A stretch of 41,322 bases of DNA from JBJHBY01 sp050485745. GTDB taxonomy: Bacteria; Pseudomonadota; Gammaproteobacteria; Pseudomonadales; CAMLJR01. The notes under the pieces are model-generated. The model was not told the DNA's origin and searched no databases. It saw only the letters and a list, made by a program, of their open reading frames with translations. Within the stretch, counting starts at the first letter, position 1. Every line of letters begins with the position of its first letter. The translations under genes and the position numbers were made by a program. This document shows positions 16,335 to 26,032 of the stretch, one piece after another. The stretch is taken from assembly GCA_050485745.1 (NCBI GenBank), contig JBJHBY010000003.1, positions 1 to 41,322 on the forward strand, in the 5' to 3' direction.

Positions 16335-16349
16335 GCAGGTTCCGTGCCA
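16335..16349 (-). promoter_or_regulatory. Sigma-54 (-24/-12) promoter of the PEP-CTERM gene
   Basis: On the minus strand the sequence is TGGCACGGAACCTGC. The invariant GG (-24) and GC (-12) are separated by exactly 10 bases, and TGGCACG is the full -24 consensus. The -12 part is CTGC instead of TTGC. The start of transcription should fall near 16323, giving a leader of about 80 bases before the ATG at 16242. PrsR, encoded 3 kb upstream, is a sigma-54 activator. Confidence 0.82.
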
Positions 16350-16396
16350 TCTTTTTTTTCTCTTTTGAATCATGCGGTTATGGATCTCTGTGCCGC

Positions 16397-16422
16397 GTGC
16401 AAAAGAATATGTGCAAAGAATG
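16397..16422. promoter_or_regulatory. Candidate PrsR enhancer (tandem direct repeat)
   Basis: Two adjacent copies, GTGCAAAAGAATAT and GTGCAAAGAATG, lie about 75-100 bp upstream of the predicted sigma-54 transcription start. This is the usual distance for an activator-binding site. They are followed by the palindrome TGTCGACA at 16421-16428. No PrsR site is known to me, so this rests on position and repetition only. Confidence 0.4.
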
Positions 16423-16754
16423 TCGACACCCTCTCCCTCGGGTGCCACGGGTCCCCGGGGCATCGGGAACGGCATCGCAGGGCCCCTCGATGGGAGCATG
16501 GCCGGGCCCGTGCCTGGCCGCCGGTGCATCAGCACGGAGAATGGGCTGTTTTGCCGGGTTTATGGCGCCCCGCGGTCATCGGGTTGGTGGCTTTTCCGGC
16601 GCTCGTCCGCGGTGGTGGCGCCTGCCCGGGCAGGTGGTGTCATTCCGCGGGGTGACAAGTTTGTCGACGATTCCCCGGGTGAACACGTGCCGGGGCCGCG
16701 AGGGGTTTCCGGCGGTGCCAGGCCGGGGCCGCTGAGCCCCGGCCCGCGCCCGGG

Positions 16755-19412
16755 TCAGAGCAGGGTGCGTGCGTGTTCCAGGTGCTTGCGGATGTCCTCC
16801 GCCTCCGGTGCCAGGGCAGCGGCTTGCTCCAGATAGCGGATGCCGTCGTGCACTGAGCCGGTGTTCACCAGCACCCAGCCGTAGGTATCCAGGATGGCGG
16901 GGTTGTTCGGAGCGAGTTCCACCGCCCGCCGCGCGAGCTCCGCGGCCCGGTCGTCGCCAACCTCGTGGTAGAGCCAGGCCAGGTTATTGAGGATCAGGGC
17001 ATTATTGGGCGCCAGCTCGATGGCTTGCTGGTAATAGCGGATGGCCTCCTGCTGGCGGCCGTCCACTTGTGCGGCAAGGGCCAGGTAGGTGACCGGGCGC
17101 GGGTCACGCGGGTAGCGTTGCGCCCAATCCGTCAGCAACCCGGTGGCGTCGGTACCGGCGCGCTGGTGCAACTGGTAGAGGCGGTCGGCAACTGCGGCAT
17201 TGCGCTGCCCTTGCCAGAGTTCCTGCAGGGTCCGGGTGGCGGATTCGAAATCACCCTGCTGCTCCTGGATGTAGGCATGCATGATGCGCGCCTGCTCCTC
17301 GCCGCCGGATTGGCTGCGGATGCGCTCGACAATGCGCTGGGCTTCTTCGGTGCGGCCGGCAGCGGTCTCGATGCCAATCAGGTCGGACAGCAGGGGAATG
17401 TTCTCCGGGAACAGCTCCAGGGCGGACATGATGGCGTCGCGGGCCGTGTCATGCTGGCCGGCACCCAGTGCCGCATTGGCCGCCGCACGCCGGGTGTTGG
17501 CAAAGGTCTCGCGGATATACGGATGCTCGCGATTGAGCTGCAAGGCCCGTTGTGCGTGCCCTGTGGCGCGCTCGATATCATTGTTGCGCAGGTAGTACTC
17601 GCCAAGCACCGCCAGCGCCACCGGTGCGCGGTCCTCGTGCCGGGCCTGCTCTTCAACGGCGGCGATCCCTGCCGGACCCTGTCCACGGGCTTCGAAGCTG
17701 GTGATCAGCCCCTTGTAGGCGGCGGGTTGTTCTGGCGCCAGCCCGGCACCGCGCTGGTAGAACTCCGTGGCATCATCCCAACGCTGCTGGCGAATGGCGA
17801 CCTGGGCCAGACCAAACAGGGGGTCGGCCAGGCTACTGTCGAGCTCACTGGCTTACTGGTAGTGCCTGCGGGCTGTATCGAGCTGCCCGGTGACCATCGC
17901 CACCTGCCCGGCAAGGAGTTGGGTTTCCACCTCGTCGGGTGTGGTCTGCAGGAACGTCTGCATGACCTGGCGGGCGCGTTGGGTATCACCATTGTTGAGC
18001 AGATAGGTGATGTAGCCGCCTTGCACACGGGTGTCTCCGGGGGACTTGCTGGCGGCGGTTTGCAGCTGTGCCTCCGCCTGCTCGATCTTGCCTTCCTGCA
18101 GATAGTGGTTGGCCAGGGGAATGCGCAGGCGCGAGCGCGAGGGGTCGATGGCCAGAGCTTTTTGCAAGGCCAGCGCGCCTTCCTCGCGGGTATCCGGGTA
18201 GCGCAGGGCGGCCATGCCGAAGATGGCCTGCAGATTGGCATTCTGCTCATGCCCGCGCAGGGCCTCCCGCAGCAGGTCGATCGCCTCTCTTGGGCGCTGC
18301 AGCCGCAGCTGTGCCAGGGCGGCCGCCTCGACCATCTGCGGTGCCGCGGTTTCCGGGTCAACGTGCTGCTGGAACAGCTGCCCCGCCGAATCGAATTCAC
18401 CCTTTTCATAGGCAACCAGGCCCAGCAGCATGCCGCTGAGATCGTTGTCCGGGTTGAACTGGTAGAGGTCCAGCAGGATGCGCTCGGCACCCTCGAGGTC
18501 GCCAGCCTGAAACAGTTCCAGGGCGTCATTGAAACGTTGCCGTGCCTCCTGGGCCCCGGGGGTGGCCTCCGCCAGCAGGCGGCTGTAGATCAGCGCCTCG
18601 CTGGGCCGCCCGAGCTGGGTCAGGGTATCGGACAGCTGGCGCAGGACGCGGGCCTTCATCGGTGTGATGACGTCGGTCTGGGGCAGATAGGACAGGGCGT
18701 CGGTGAGACGGCGCTCGGCATCCTCGAGGCGGTTCTGGAAGAAGGCAATCTGGGCTTTCAGGAACAGGGCCTCGACGTTGCGGGGCTGCAGTTCGAGCAG
18801 TTCATCGAGGGCCGCGTCGGCGGGCTCGATATCCTGGGCCAAAAGATGCACGCGAGCGATGCCCAGGCGCGCCTCGTGGTTTTCTGCGTCTTCGGCCAGC
18901 AACTGCTCGTAGAGTTCCAGGGCGCGCCCGTGCTCGCCGACACCACCCAGGGCCTCCGCCAGCAGCAGCCGGTGGCGGGGTTGTCCGGTCACTCCGGTGG
19001 GCAGGTCGTCGCGCTGCAGCAGGTCGAGGGTGGAGCGATACTTCGCCTGCAGGTTCCAGGCCTTGGCCAGCTCCAGGGCGGTGCGGCCGGGAGCCTGCTC
19101 CAGCAGCGGCTCGAGAATCCGCGCCGCGGAGCGGCCATCGCCCAGACGGTTGTGAATACCGGCCAGTTGCAGGTGTCCATCGATGCGGTCCGGCGCCATC
19201 CTGATCGCGTTGCGGGCCTCAATCAGCGCGGCCCGGAACTGGCCCTGCTGGGAGTAGGCCTCGCTGGAGCGCAGGTGAATGGCTGCCTGCTCGGGGCTGG
19301 TGCCGTCGCCGGGGCTGCAGGCGCTCAGCAGAGCGATACCGGAGGCCAGCAGCAGGGCCTTGACCGGCGGGATGTTGAGACGGGTAAAGCGGGATATTTG
19401 GCGAGCGTCCAT
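16755..19412 (-). pseudogene. prsT: PEP-CTERM system TPR lipoprotein PrsT, interrupted by a stop codon
   Basis: The full frame would encode 885 residues, the expected size of PrsT. The N-terminus is a lipoprotein signal (LLASGIALLSAC, lipid on Cys32), followed by many tetratricopeptide repeats to the C-terminus (for example YYQQAIELAPNNALILNNLAWLY). One TAA at 17853-17855 (codon 520) interrupts it. The frame on both sides is the same and the TPR pattern continues without loss, so this is a single base change, most likely CAA (Gln) to TAA, since other repeats read YYQQA at that point. The true start is the ATG at 19412 after CGAGGAG; an upstream ATG at 19466 overlaps prsR. It may be a pseudogene, a truncated 519-residue lipoprotein, or a sequencing error. 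It is the third gene of prsK-prsR-prsT. Confidence 0.88.
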
Positions 19413-19455
19413 AGGCTCCTCGTGGACGGCCGGTCTGCGCCGGCCCATGTTGTCA

Positions 19456-20808
19456 TCAGGTGGCAATATCGTATTTCTTGACCAGGTCGTACAGCGTCGG
19501 CCGGGTGATGCCCAGCAGCTTGGCCGCGGCAGAGTAGTTGCCCTCGGTCATCGACAGGGCGCGTTTGATGGCGCTCTTTTCGGCGTCGTGCCGGACCTGC
19601 CGCAAGTTGATCGACAGGGCATCCGGCACGGCCAGGGCCAGGTCGAAGGGCGTCACGTACTTGTCTTCGCACATGATCACCGCGCGCTTGATCTTGTTCT
19701 CCATCTCCCGGATGTTGCCCGGCCAGTGGTAGGCTTCGATGGCTTCGGTCGCCTCCGGGGAGAAGCCATTGATCTTGCGCCCCTGTTCCTTGGAAAAGAT
19801 CTGCAGAAAATGCCGGGCGAGGAGGATCTTGTCCCCCAACCTTTCACGCAGGGGCGGAATCAGGATCACCATCTCGCTGATGCGGTAGTAGAGGTCCTCT
19901 CGGAAATCGCCGCTGGCGACCATGGCCTCCAGATCCTTGTTGGTGGCGCAGACCACGCGCACATCCACGGCGATTTCCTCACGGCCACCGACCCGCTCGA
20001 TGACGCGTTCCTGCAGGAAGCGCAGCAGCTTGGCCTGCAGGGCCAGGGGCATGTCGCCAATCTCGTCCAGAAACAGGGTGCCCTCGTGGGCGTATTCGAT
20101 CTTGCCGACGGTGCGCTTGTTGGCGCCGGTGAAGGAGCCCTTCTCATAGCCGAACAGCTCGCTCTCCATGAGGTTCTCGGGCACCGCGGCACAGTTGATG
20201 GCAACGAAGCGGTTGTCCTTGCGCGGGCTCAGGTTGTGAATGGCGCGGGCGAGAACCTCCTTGCCGGTGCCGGATTCCCCCAGTAGTGAACAGGTCACGT
20301 TGGTGGGGGCCACCTTCTCGATGGTGCGGCAGATACGCAGCATGGCGGGGTCGGAAGCCAGCACGCCGGCCAGTGGGGACTGCTTCTGTTCCTGCAGCTT
20401 GCGGTTTTGCTCTTCGAGCCGATAGATGTTGTAGGCGCGCTGTACGATCAGGTCGAGGGTCTCGGCGTTGATCGGTTTCTGATAGAAGTCATAGGCACCG
20501 AGGGCCACGGCGCGGACCGCGTTCTCATAGTCGTGGTTGCCGGTGACGACGATGATCTTGGTCGAGGGTGCCAGGCGCATGATTTCCTGCACCGAGCGAA
20601 AGCCCTCCTCGACCCCCTCTTCATCGGGCGGCAGGCCGAGGTCCTGCAGCACCACGGCCGGCTCGTACTGGCGTACCGCGGCGATAGCACTTTCGCGGTC
20701 ACCGGCGGTGATGACATGGTATTGATCGAAGTGCCAGCGCAGCTGGCTTTGCAGGCCGGCGTCGTCCTCGATGATCAACAGCGTCTCTGCGGGGTTGTGC
20801 TTGGTCAT
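19456..20808 (-). CDS. prsR: PEP-CTERM system sigma-54 response regulator PrsR
   Basis: A 450-residue NtrC-type activator. The receiver domain (1-125) has acidic residues E14, D15 and D16, the phospho-acceptor D56 (VVLQDLGLPPD), and K111. The AAA+ domain has Walker A GESGTGKE at 177-184, the sigma-54-contacting loop GSFTGA at 224-229 (a variant of GAFTGA), and Walker B GTLFLDEIGDMP at 243-254. The C-terminal Fis-type helix-turn-helix (about 410-450) reads AAAKLLGITRPTLYDLVKKY. The length, the inserted LPPDEEGVEEG after the phosphosite, and the neighbours match the PEP-CTERM system regulator. It is predicted to be phosphorylated by PrsK and to open sigma-54 promoters of PEP-CTERM genes such as the one at 16335-16349. 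Its start lies 12 bp after the prsK stop. Confidence 0.95.
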   Translation of the reverse strand: MTKHNPAETLLIIEDDAGLQSQLRWHFDQYHVITAGDRESAIAAVRQYEPAVVLQDLGLPPDEEGVEEGFRSVQEIMRLAPSTKIIVVTGNHDYENAVRAVALGAYDFYQKPINAETLDLIVQRAYNIYRLEEQNRKLQEQKQSPLAGVLASDPAMLRICRTIEKVAPTNVTCSLLGESGTGKEVLARAIHNLSPRKDNRFVAINCAAVPENLMESELFGYEKGSFTGANKRTVGKIEYAHEGTLFLDEIGDMPLALQAKLLRFLQERVIERVGGREEIAVDVRVVCATNKDLEAMVASGDFREDLYYRISEMVILIPPLRERLGDKILLARHFLQIFSKEQGRKINGFSPEATEAIEAYHWPGNIREMENKIKRAVIMCEDKYVTPFDLALAVPDALSINLRQVRHDAEKSAIKRALSMTEGNYSAAAKLLGITRPTLYDLVKKYDIAT

Positions 20809-20820
20809 GGCTGGCTTCGA

Positions 20821-22881
20821 CTATCCTTTGCTGGCCGGTATGGCGATGGTGAAGGTAGTGCCCTCACCGGGGGTGCTGTCGACCGTGACCGTGCCGCCGA
20901 GTGATGAAATGATTTCCCTGGTCTGGTATACGCCGATGCCCATGCCCTTGCTCGACTTGGTGGTCACGAAGGGCTTGAACAGGTGGTTGCGAACGAAGTC
21001 AGGATCCATGCCGACGCCATTATCTTCAACAGTTATCATGGCATTATTGCCGTCCCGGCGTAAAGTCACGTCCACGAAACCGCTGCTCTCCGTTGCTTCC
21101 TGGGCGTTCTTGATGACGTGGGTCAAGGTCATGATCAACTGGTCCTGATCCGCATTGATGCGCAGGTCGGTGTCTTCCAGGCGCAGCGATGGAGTGGGTT
21201 TGTTGGTCTGACAGCGCTTGACTGCCTCCATCAGGATCTTGTGCAGTGACAAGTTGCGCAACTCCGCCGGTTCGGCCCGTTGCAGTTTGCGCAGCAGGTT
21301 GCTCATGCGCCCCACCGAATTCTCGATGGTCTTGATCGCATCCTCGACGAACGCCGGATTCTCCTTGTGCTTCGCCGCATTCTCGACCACCAGTGCCTGC
21401 TGTGCGATCAGGTTTTTCAGGTCGTGCATGATGAAGGCGGTGAGCTTGTTGAAGGCGTCGAACTGACGGGATTCGGCCAGCATTTCCGCGGCCAGCTGCC
21501 GATCCAGATAGCTGGCGACCTGACGACCCACGGTCTTGAGCAGGTCCAGATCCTCCCAGGTCAGCGAGTTGTCGGTGGGAGGCTCCGTCAGCACCATGAA
21601 TCCGAGCAGGGATTCCTCGGTCAGCAACGGCAGCACCAGCCACAGGTCCTCGATCTGGTAGATCCAGTCCGGCAGCAGATCGTTGTAGGCCGAGAGTTTG
21701 TTGTTCTCCGGTGAGTACGGCGAGAACACCCATTCGCGCTCGCGCAGGGCCTGGCAGAACGCGGTATCGACCGGCTCGGCCGCACCACTCGCCGGCAGGG
21801 TCAGGTTGACCGTGTGAACCGGCAGATACTGGTCGCCCTGGCGCAGCCAGAGGCCGCCGCTGGGGCTCTTGAAGATCGAGGCGACCGCGCGGATATTGCG
21901 CTCGAAGAAGTTTTCGTTGCCCGAGGCGGGGCGGGACAGGGAGTTGATCAGGCGCAGCCATTCCACCCGGTAATCATACTTGTGGTGAAAAAAGTGCTTG
22001 TTGATCCAGACGTTGACCCGGGAGCGCACCGTGTGGGAAACAAACAGCACCGCGACGGCGAGCAGTGCTGCGAACATGAGCATGACGCGCAGCACCGTGC
22101 CCCACTCGCCGCCGTAGAGCTGCACGTAGTAGCCCCCCAGCGCCATCAGTCCCAGAAACACACCGGCGACCGTCATGCTGGTGGTGTAGAAGATGACAGG
22201 GCGAGACATCGACAGCCGTGAGGGATGGCCGCCACGCCAGGCGATGACTGCGGCTCCGGTGGCCATCAGCAGGGCGGCGAGCCCGTGGGCGATGCCCCGG
22301 GCGTGCCATAGATCCGGATCCAGGCGGGCAAAGATGAGTCCGTGCGAGAACAGATAGATGTCATAGATGAAGAGCGCGCCGATGCCGACACCGAGAAGCT
22401 TGACCAGGCGCAGGCGATAGGCGTTGCGGTAGAGCTGCTCCACCGCGACCAGCCCCATGATGGACAGGATCAGCCCGACCCAGATCAGGGGCAGGCTGCC
22501 GCTGATCTGGGTGGGTGCCAGCAGGGCCAGAAGGGTACTGCCGGCCAGTGCCAGTAGCCAGGATCCGTGCAGGATACCGCGAAAGCGGATTGCGAGCTGC
22601 CCGCCCGAGGCGAAATGCAGGAGCAGCAATGGTGCGCTGATCCACAACCCGCCCCGCAGGCTTTCCAGCACCAGCAGCCAGGGCCGCGACAGGCTGACGT
22701 TCAGTTGCGGGTGAAAATGTGCCGCGAGCAGAAACCCCCAGGCGGCGGAGATTGTGGCCGCCGCAATCATCATCGGGGGCAGCATGCCGCGGCGCCACAG
22801 CGCGGTGAAGACGACACCCAGTATCAGGAAAAACGTGCCGCTGCTGATGAAGCTGAGAAATGCGATCTTGTCGGGTTCCAT
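20821..22881 (-). CDS. prsK: PEP-CTERM system histidine kinase PrsK
   Basis: A 686-residue membrane sensor kinase. About eight or nine hydrophobic helices fill residues 1-280, followed by a GAF-like domain (about 310-450) and a dimerisation helix with the phospho-acceptor histidine in FIMHDLKNLIAQQ (His near 486). The ATP-binding domain carries HVIKNAQEAT (N box), DNGVGM (G1) and GMGIGVYQTREII (G2). This layout is that of the PrsK family found with exosortase systems. The signal sensed is unknown; the many membrane helices suggest an envelope or lipid-linked glycan cue. It is the first gene of the prsK-prsR-prsT set. A gap of 181 bp separates it from the DUF1631 gene upstream, so it probably has its own promoter. 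Confidence 0.95.
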   Translation of the reverse strand: MEPDKIAFLSFISSGTFFLILGVVFTALWRRGMLPPMMIAAATISAAWGFLLAAHFHPQLNVSLSRPWLLVLESLRGGLWISAPLLLLHFASGGQLAIRFRGILHGSWLLALAGSTLLALLAPTQISGSLPLIWVGLILSIMGLVAVEQLYRNAYRLRLVKLLGVGIGALFIYDIYLFSHGLIFARLDPDLWHARGIAHGLAALLMATGAAVIAWRGGHPSRLSMSRPVIFYTTSMTVAGVFLGLMALGGYYVQLYGGEWGTVLRVMLMFAALLAVAVLFVSHTVRSRVNVWINKHFFHHKYDYRVEWLRLINSLSRPASGNENFFERNIRAVASIFKSPSGGLWLRQGDQYLPVHTVNLTLPASGAAEPVDTAFCQALREREWVFSPYSPENNKLSAYNDLLPDWIYQIEDLWLVLPLLTEESLLGFMVLTEPPTDNSLTWEDLDLLKTVGRQVASYLDRQLAAEMLAESRQFDAFNKLTAFIMHDLKNLIAQQALVVENAAKHKENPAFVEDAIKTIENSVGRMSNLLRKLQRAEPAELRNLSLHKILMEAVKRCQTNKPTPSLRLEDTDLRINADQDQLIMTLTHVIKNAQEATESSGFVDVTLRRDGNNAMITVEDNGVGMDPDFVRNHLFKPFVTTKSSKGMGIGVYQTREIISSLGGTVTVDSTPGEGTTFTIAIPASKG

Positions 22882-23062
22882 CTGGGCGCGCCGGCTCCAA
22901 CAGGTCGTGTGGCTGCTGTTTCGGGGTGGCGGGCGGCATGCCCCCCGTGCGAGCCTTCAAGGATAGACGAGTCTGGCGCGGATTGCCCCGTGCCTGCAAT
23001 GAGCCGGCAGGATGGGGGCCAGGGGCCGCGTGCGGGTATGAAAAGGCAGATCGGCGGGCCGT

Positions 23063-25333
23063 TCAGCCCGCCGGTTGTGGTTCCGGCCGGCCGAGGTTGC
23101 GCAGGTTGCTGACGATGCCCTGCATCGCGCGCTCGAACAGCGGGCCGCTGTCGAGAGCGCTGGCGCGCCGCTGCTGCATGTCATACGCAAATTCGCGGCG
23201 GGATTTTTCCAGCACCTTGAAGCCGAAGCGATTCACGAAGACATAGCTGTCGGTGACACTGATGCGGGCAGCGAGCTTGCAGCGCAGGATCTTGCCGCGG
23301 CGGCTGTCTTCATAGGAGATCCAGGTGCCGAGCGGCAGCTCCTCGACCTGGCGGATGAAGTCGTAGGTCAGTGCCTTGAAGCGCGCCTGCTGTCGCTCCA
23401 GTGCGGTCATTTCCTTCCAGTCCTTGCTGCCGCTGCCGGGGGTATGCCCCAGAGCGATGGCCTGGGCGCTGCTCAGGGGCTGGAACTCGATATCGGTTTT
23501 GCCATCCTGCAGGCGGGTGAGGACGCGGTCGATGCGGGCAACAATGGCTTGCGACTCTTCGGCCGTTGCGGCGATTCGCGAGAGACCACTGGCGATGCGG
23601 GCGAGGAGATCCGGCTTGATCTTCTCCAGGCGTTGCCGCGAGCGTGCGTCACTGTGCCGGCCGCAGGCCCAGAGCAGGTCGTCCACCAGTTGCGCGGCGG
23701 CAATCCAGTCCGGGTTGTCCTCACCCTGGCGCAGGTGGATCAGCACCAGCAACTGCTGCCAGGTTTCCACCAGGAACTCACTGATGGCGGCTGGCAGCAG
23801 TGGCTTTTCCAGCTTGCCATACAGCAGGGATTGCACCGCAGTCTTGGCCTGGCGTGTACGAGCCTGTCCTTCCGCCGCCTGACTGGTGCGTTTTTCCACC
23901 AGGGCGACGCGCTGGTTTTCCTGCTGCAGGAATTGCTCCAGCTCGGCCAGTTTCTCGATGAAGACATGCTCGTTGTCGGTGTAGTGCTCGTTGATGGTCT
24001 GGACGATTTCCAGGACCTTGTCGTAGAGCTTGTCCTTGCTGGGCTGGTCCGACTCATCCCAGCCGACACTGGCGCTGGCGATGGTGTTGATCAGCCGGCG
24101 TGCCGGGTGGCCTGTATGGCTGAAGAACGCCTTGTCCCGCAGTGCAACCTTGAGAATCGGGATCTGCAGGCGCGAGATCAGGGCCTGGATGGCGACGGGC
24201 AGGTTGCGGTCATCGAGGACAAAATCGAAGAACATGGCAACCAGGTTGATCACGTCCTCATCGGGCTGCTGCAGTGACTGTGGCTGTTGCGGGTCTGCTG
24301 CCCGCAGCAGGTTCTGTACCAGCTGGCGCAGGTCAGGTGGTGGCTCGTGGCCGCTGGGCTGGCTCTCGACGCTGGCTTGCAGGTGCGACAGCAGCTCCAG
24401 CAGCTCCGTTGCGGGCATCAGCGGCCCCGGGTTCGTGGTGTAGGCGTTGTAGTTCGGCAGGCTGGTGAGGCCGAGGCGGCGCATGCTGGCGAGCAGGTTG
24501 CTCAGCTCGCCGAAGTCGAAATTGAAGCCATGGGCGGGCGCGCCAGCAAGCGCAGCGCTGCCCATGGCACTGCCTGCATCGGTGCCGCTGGAGGCTTGCT
24601 GGCTGCCACCGTCGACGCCGACATCGGCCTGCTTGCGCACCTGATGGCTGATCTTGGGCAGTACGCCGGCGTTGATGAGCAGTTCGTTGGCGGCGGAGTA
24701 AACCTTGACCAGCCGGGCCAGCACCAGTCGCTCGAACTGCTTGAAGATGATGATGCGTGCCTTGATATGGATGTCGAACTGCTCGCAGGCATTGGCAAAG
24801 CCACGGCAGATGGTCTCCGGGTCGAGCGGGTTGTTGTCCTGGGTGACCTGGATGCGCGCGACCAGATAGTCCAGGCGCAGGGTCAGGTGATAGATCGACT
24901 CCTGGTTGGCCGCGCGGGCCTTGCCGATCATGCCGGAGAGCGCAACCTCACGCTCGAGCTCGTCGTTCTGCACCAGGGTGAAGGTATCCGCGTTCAGCGG
25001 GTCGATGCTGCCGGGCTTGCCGGCCTGGGAGCCGTTGGCTCGACCCAGTGCGAGGAAGCTCTGCTCGAGATTCTGGCGAAAGCCATTGATGACAGCAGCC
25101 TTCTTGACGCGCAGTTCGCGCATCGATTCGAAATAAAGGGTTTGCTCGTTGTTGCTGGCGGCGCGGCTGGACAGGTCGAAGAACAGGTCATCGCAGTGCG
25201 TGAACAGTTCGTCGAGTCCAGCCACGAGAACGGTGATTGCGTCGTCCTTGATCTGGCGCATGATGGTGGGCAAGGCCTCCCAGTTGCTGGGAGTGCGCTC
25301 TACCATCCTGAGATGATCTTTGTCTTTGGACAT
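23063..25333 (-). CDS. DUF1631 family protein
   Basis: A 756-residue cytoplasmic protein of the DUF1631 family, common in gammaproteobacteria and without a settled function; it is sometimes wrongly called thymidine phosphorylase. It starts MSKDKDHLRMVERTPSNWEA and has the family's N-terminal helical region (DLFFDLSSRAASNNEQTLYF). A Gly/Ala/Ser-rich linker sits near 230-265, and a long helical and coiled-coil stretch near 450-490 (EQFLQQENQRVALVEKRTSQ). The C-terminal segment (LGTWISYEDSRRGKILRCKL, then YVFVNRFGFKVLEKS) forms a compact beta domain that resembles PilZ-type folds, which bind cyclic di-GMP, but the RxxxR motif is not visible. It has its own sigma-70-type promoter at 25459-25487. 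Confidence 0.88.
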   Translation of the reverse strand: MSKDKDHLRMVERTPSNWEALPTIMRQIKDDAITVLVAGLDELFTHCDDLFFDLSSRAASNNEQTLYFESMRELRVKKAAVINGFRQNLEQSFLALGRANGSQAGKPGSIDPLNADTFTLVQNDELEREVALSGMIGKARAANQESIYHLTLRLDYLVARIQVTQDNNPLDPETICRGFANACEQFDIHIKARIIIFKQFERLVLARLVKVYSAANELLINAGVLPKISHQVRKQADVGVDGGSQQASSGTDAGSAMGSAALAGAPAHGFNFDFGELSNLLASMRRLGLTSLPNYNAYTTNPGPLMPATELLELLSHLQASVESQPSGHEPPPDLRQLVQNLLRAADPQQPQSLQQPDEDVINLVAMFFDFVLDDRNLPVAIQALISRLQIPILKVALRDKAFFSHTGHPARRLINTIASASVGWDESDQPSKDKLYDKVLEIVQTINEHYTDNEHVFIEKLAELEQFLQQENQRVALVEKRTSQAAEGQARTRQAKTAVQSLLYGKLEKPLLPAAISEFLVETWQQLLVLIHLRQGEDNPDWIAAAQLVDDLLWACGRHSDARSRQRLEKIKPDLLARIASGLSRIAATAEESQAIVARIDRVLTRLQDGKTDIEFQPLSSAQAIALGHTPGSGSKDWKEMTALERQQARFKALTYDFIRQVEELPLGTWISYEDSRRGKILRCKLAARISVTDSYVFVNRFGFKVLEKSRREFAYDMQQRRASALDSGPLFERAMQGIVSNLRNLGRPEPQPAG

Positions 25334-25458
25334 GTCCGCACGATCCTCGCCGTTCCCGTCCTGCCGGACGTGGCGGCGCGTTGGTTGGCCTCACCCTTGA
25401 TGCAGCGGCCGGCCGGTTCTGCTGCCTTGTCTCCCAATCATAGTGCATGCCGTAGGCG

Positions 25459-25487
25459 AAAATAAAGCTATCGTATTGAATTGTCAG
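25459..25487 (-). promoter_or_regulatory. Sigma-70 promoter of the DUF1631 gene
   Basis: On the minus strand, CTGACA (-35) and TATTTT (-10) are separated by 17 bp, about 126 bp before the start at 25333. The surrounding DNA is AT-rich compared with the window. Confidence 0.55.
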
Positions 25488-25528
25488 TATTTTTTACAGA
25501 AAGTTGCGTCGATTTTCTTTACGGATTC

Positions 25529-26032
25529 TCAATTCACGTTGATGCTTACATGGTTTGACAGGCTACTTGTCAGGTCGTCCTGGTCGACTGCGGCAATCGC
25601 GAAGTAGTAGGTGCCCGGGGCCGATACGGTGACGGTTGCGTTGCTGGTGCTGCCGCCTTCGATCCAGACCGAGCTGCCGCTGCCTGCATTCTCCATGTCG
25701 TTTTCATGGATGTAGTAGATCTGGTAGCCCTTGATTTCGGAAAGCATCAGGGGCTCGCCGTTCTCGCGTGCGTCCGGTGCCGTCCAGCTGAGCTGCACGT
25801 CCTGGCTGAAGGCGCTGCCACTGGGCGGCTCGGGGGTTGCCGGGCTGCTCGGTGAGGACGGTGTCCCGGAATCCTGGCTGTCACCCGGTGACGGAGCGGC
25901 GGGCGCGGAGGGGGCCGGCGCTGTTTGCTGGGAGGAGGAGGTGTCGCTGTCGCCTCCACCGCCGCCGCCGCCACAGGCGACCAGTGTCAGGCTGAGGCCC
26001 AGGGTCAGCAGGATGCGGGAAACTGTGTTCAT
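25529..26032 (-). CDS. Fibronectin type III-like lipoprotein
   Basis: A 167-residue exported lipoprotein. The signal ends in the lipobox LTLVAC, with Cys20 as the lipidated residue, followed directly by a run of seven glycines. A Pro/Ser/Ala/Thr-rich linker (about 30-75) leads to a fibronectin type III-like beta domain: QDVQLSWTAPDARENGEPL near 80 and GTYYFAIAAVDQDDLTSSLS near 145, ending VSINVN. Such proteins display a binding domain on the cell surface through a flexible stalk. The start at 26032 is chosen because the signal peptide begins there; the frame continues to 26080. No partner genes are adjacent. Confidence 0.85.
   Translation of the reverse strand: MNTVSRILLTLGLSLTLVACGGGGGGGDSDTSSSQQTAPAPSAPAAPSPGDSQDSGTPSSPSSPATPEPPSGSAFSQDVQLSWTAPDARENGEPLMLSEIKGYQIYYIHENDMENAGSGSSVWIEGGSTSNATVTVSAPGTYYFAIAAVDQDDLTSSLSNHVSINVN

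Larger units (their letters stand above)
16243..16754. other. 512-bp intergenic region upstream of the PEP-CTERM gene
   Basis: Besides the sigma-54 promoter and the tandem repeat, I see no gene here. Frames on both strands are short and have the composition of non-coding GC-rich DNA. A 9-bp stem (GGCCGGGGC / GCCCCGGCC, 16721-16744, loop CGCTGA) lies 11 bp after the prsT stop codon. It may mark the 3' end of the prs transcript but has no T-run. Confidence 0.6.

Noticed and set aside
16965..19481. An 838-codon plus-strand frame across prsT
   Set aside because: Antisense to a clear TPR lipoprotein gene; the translation has no family motifs.
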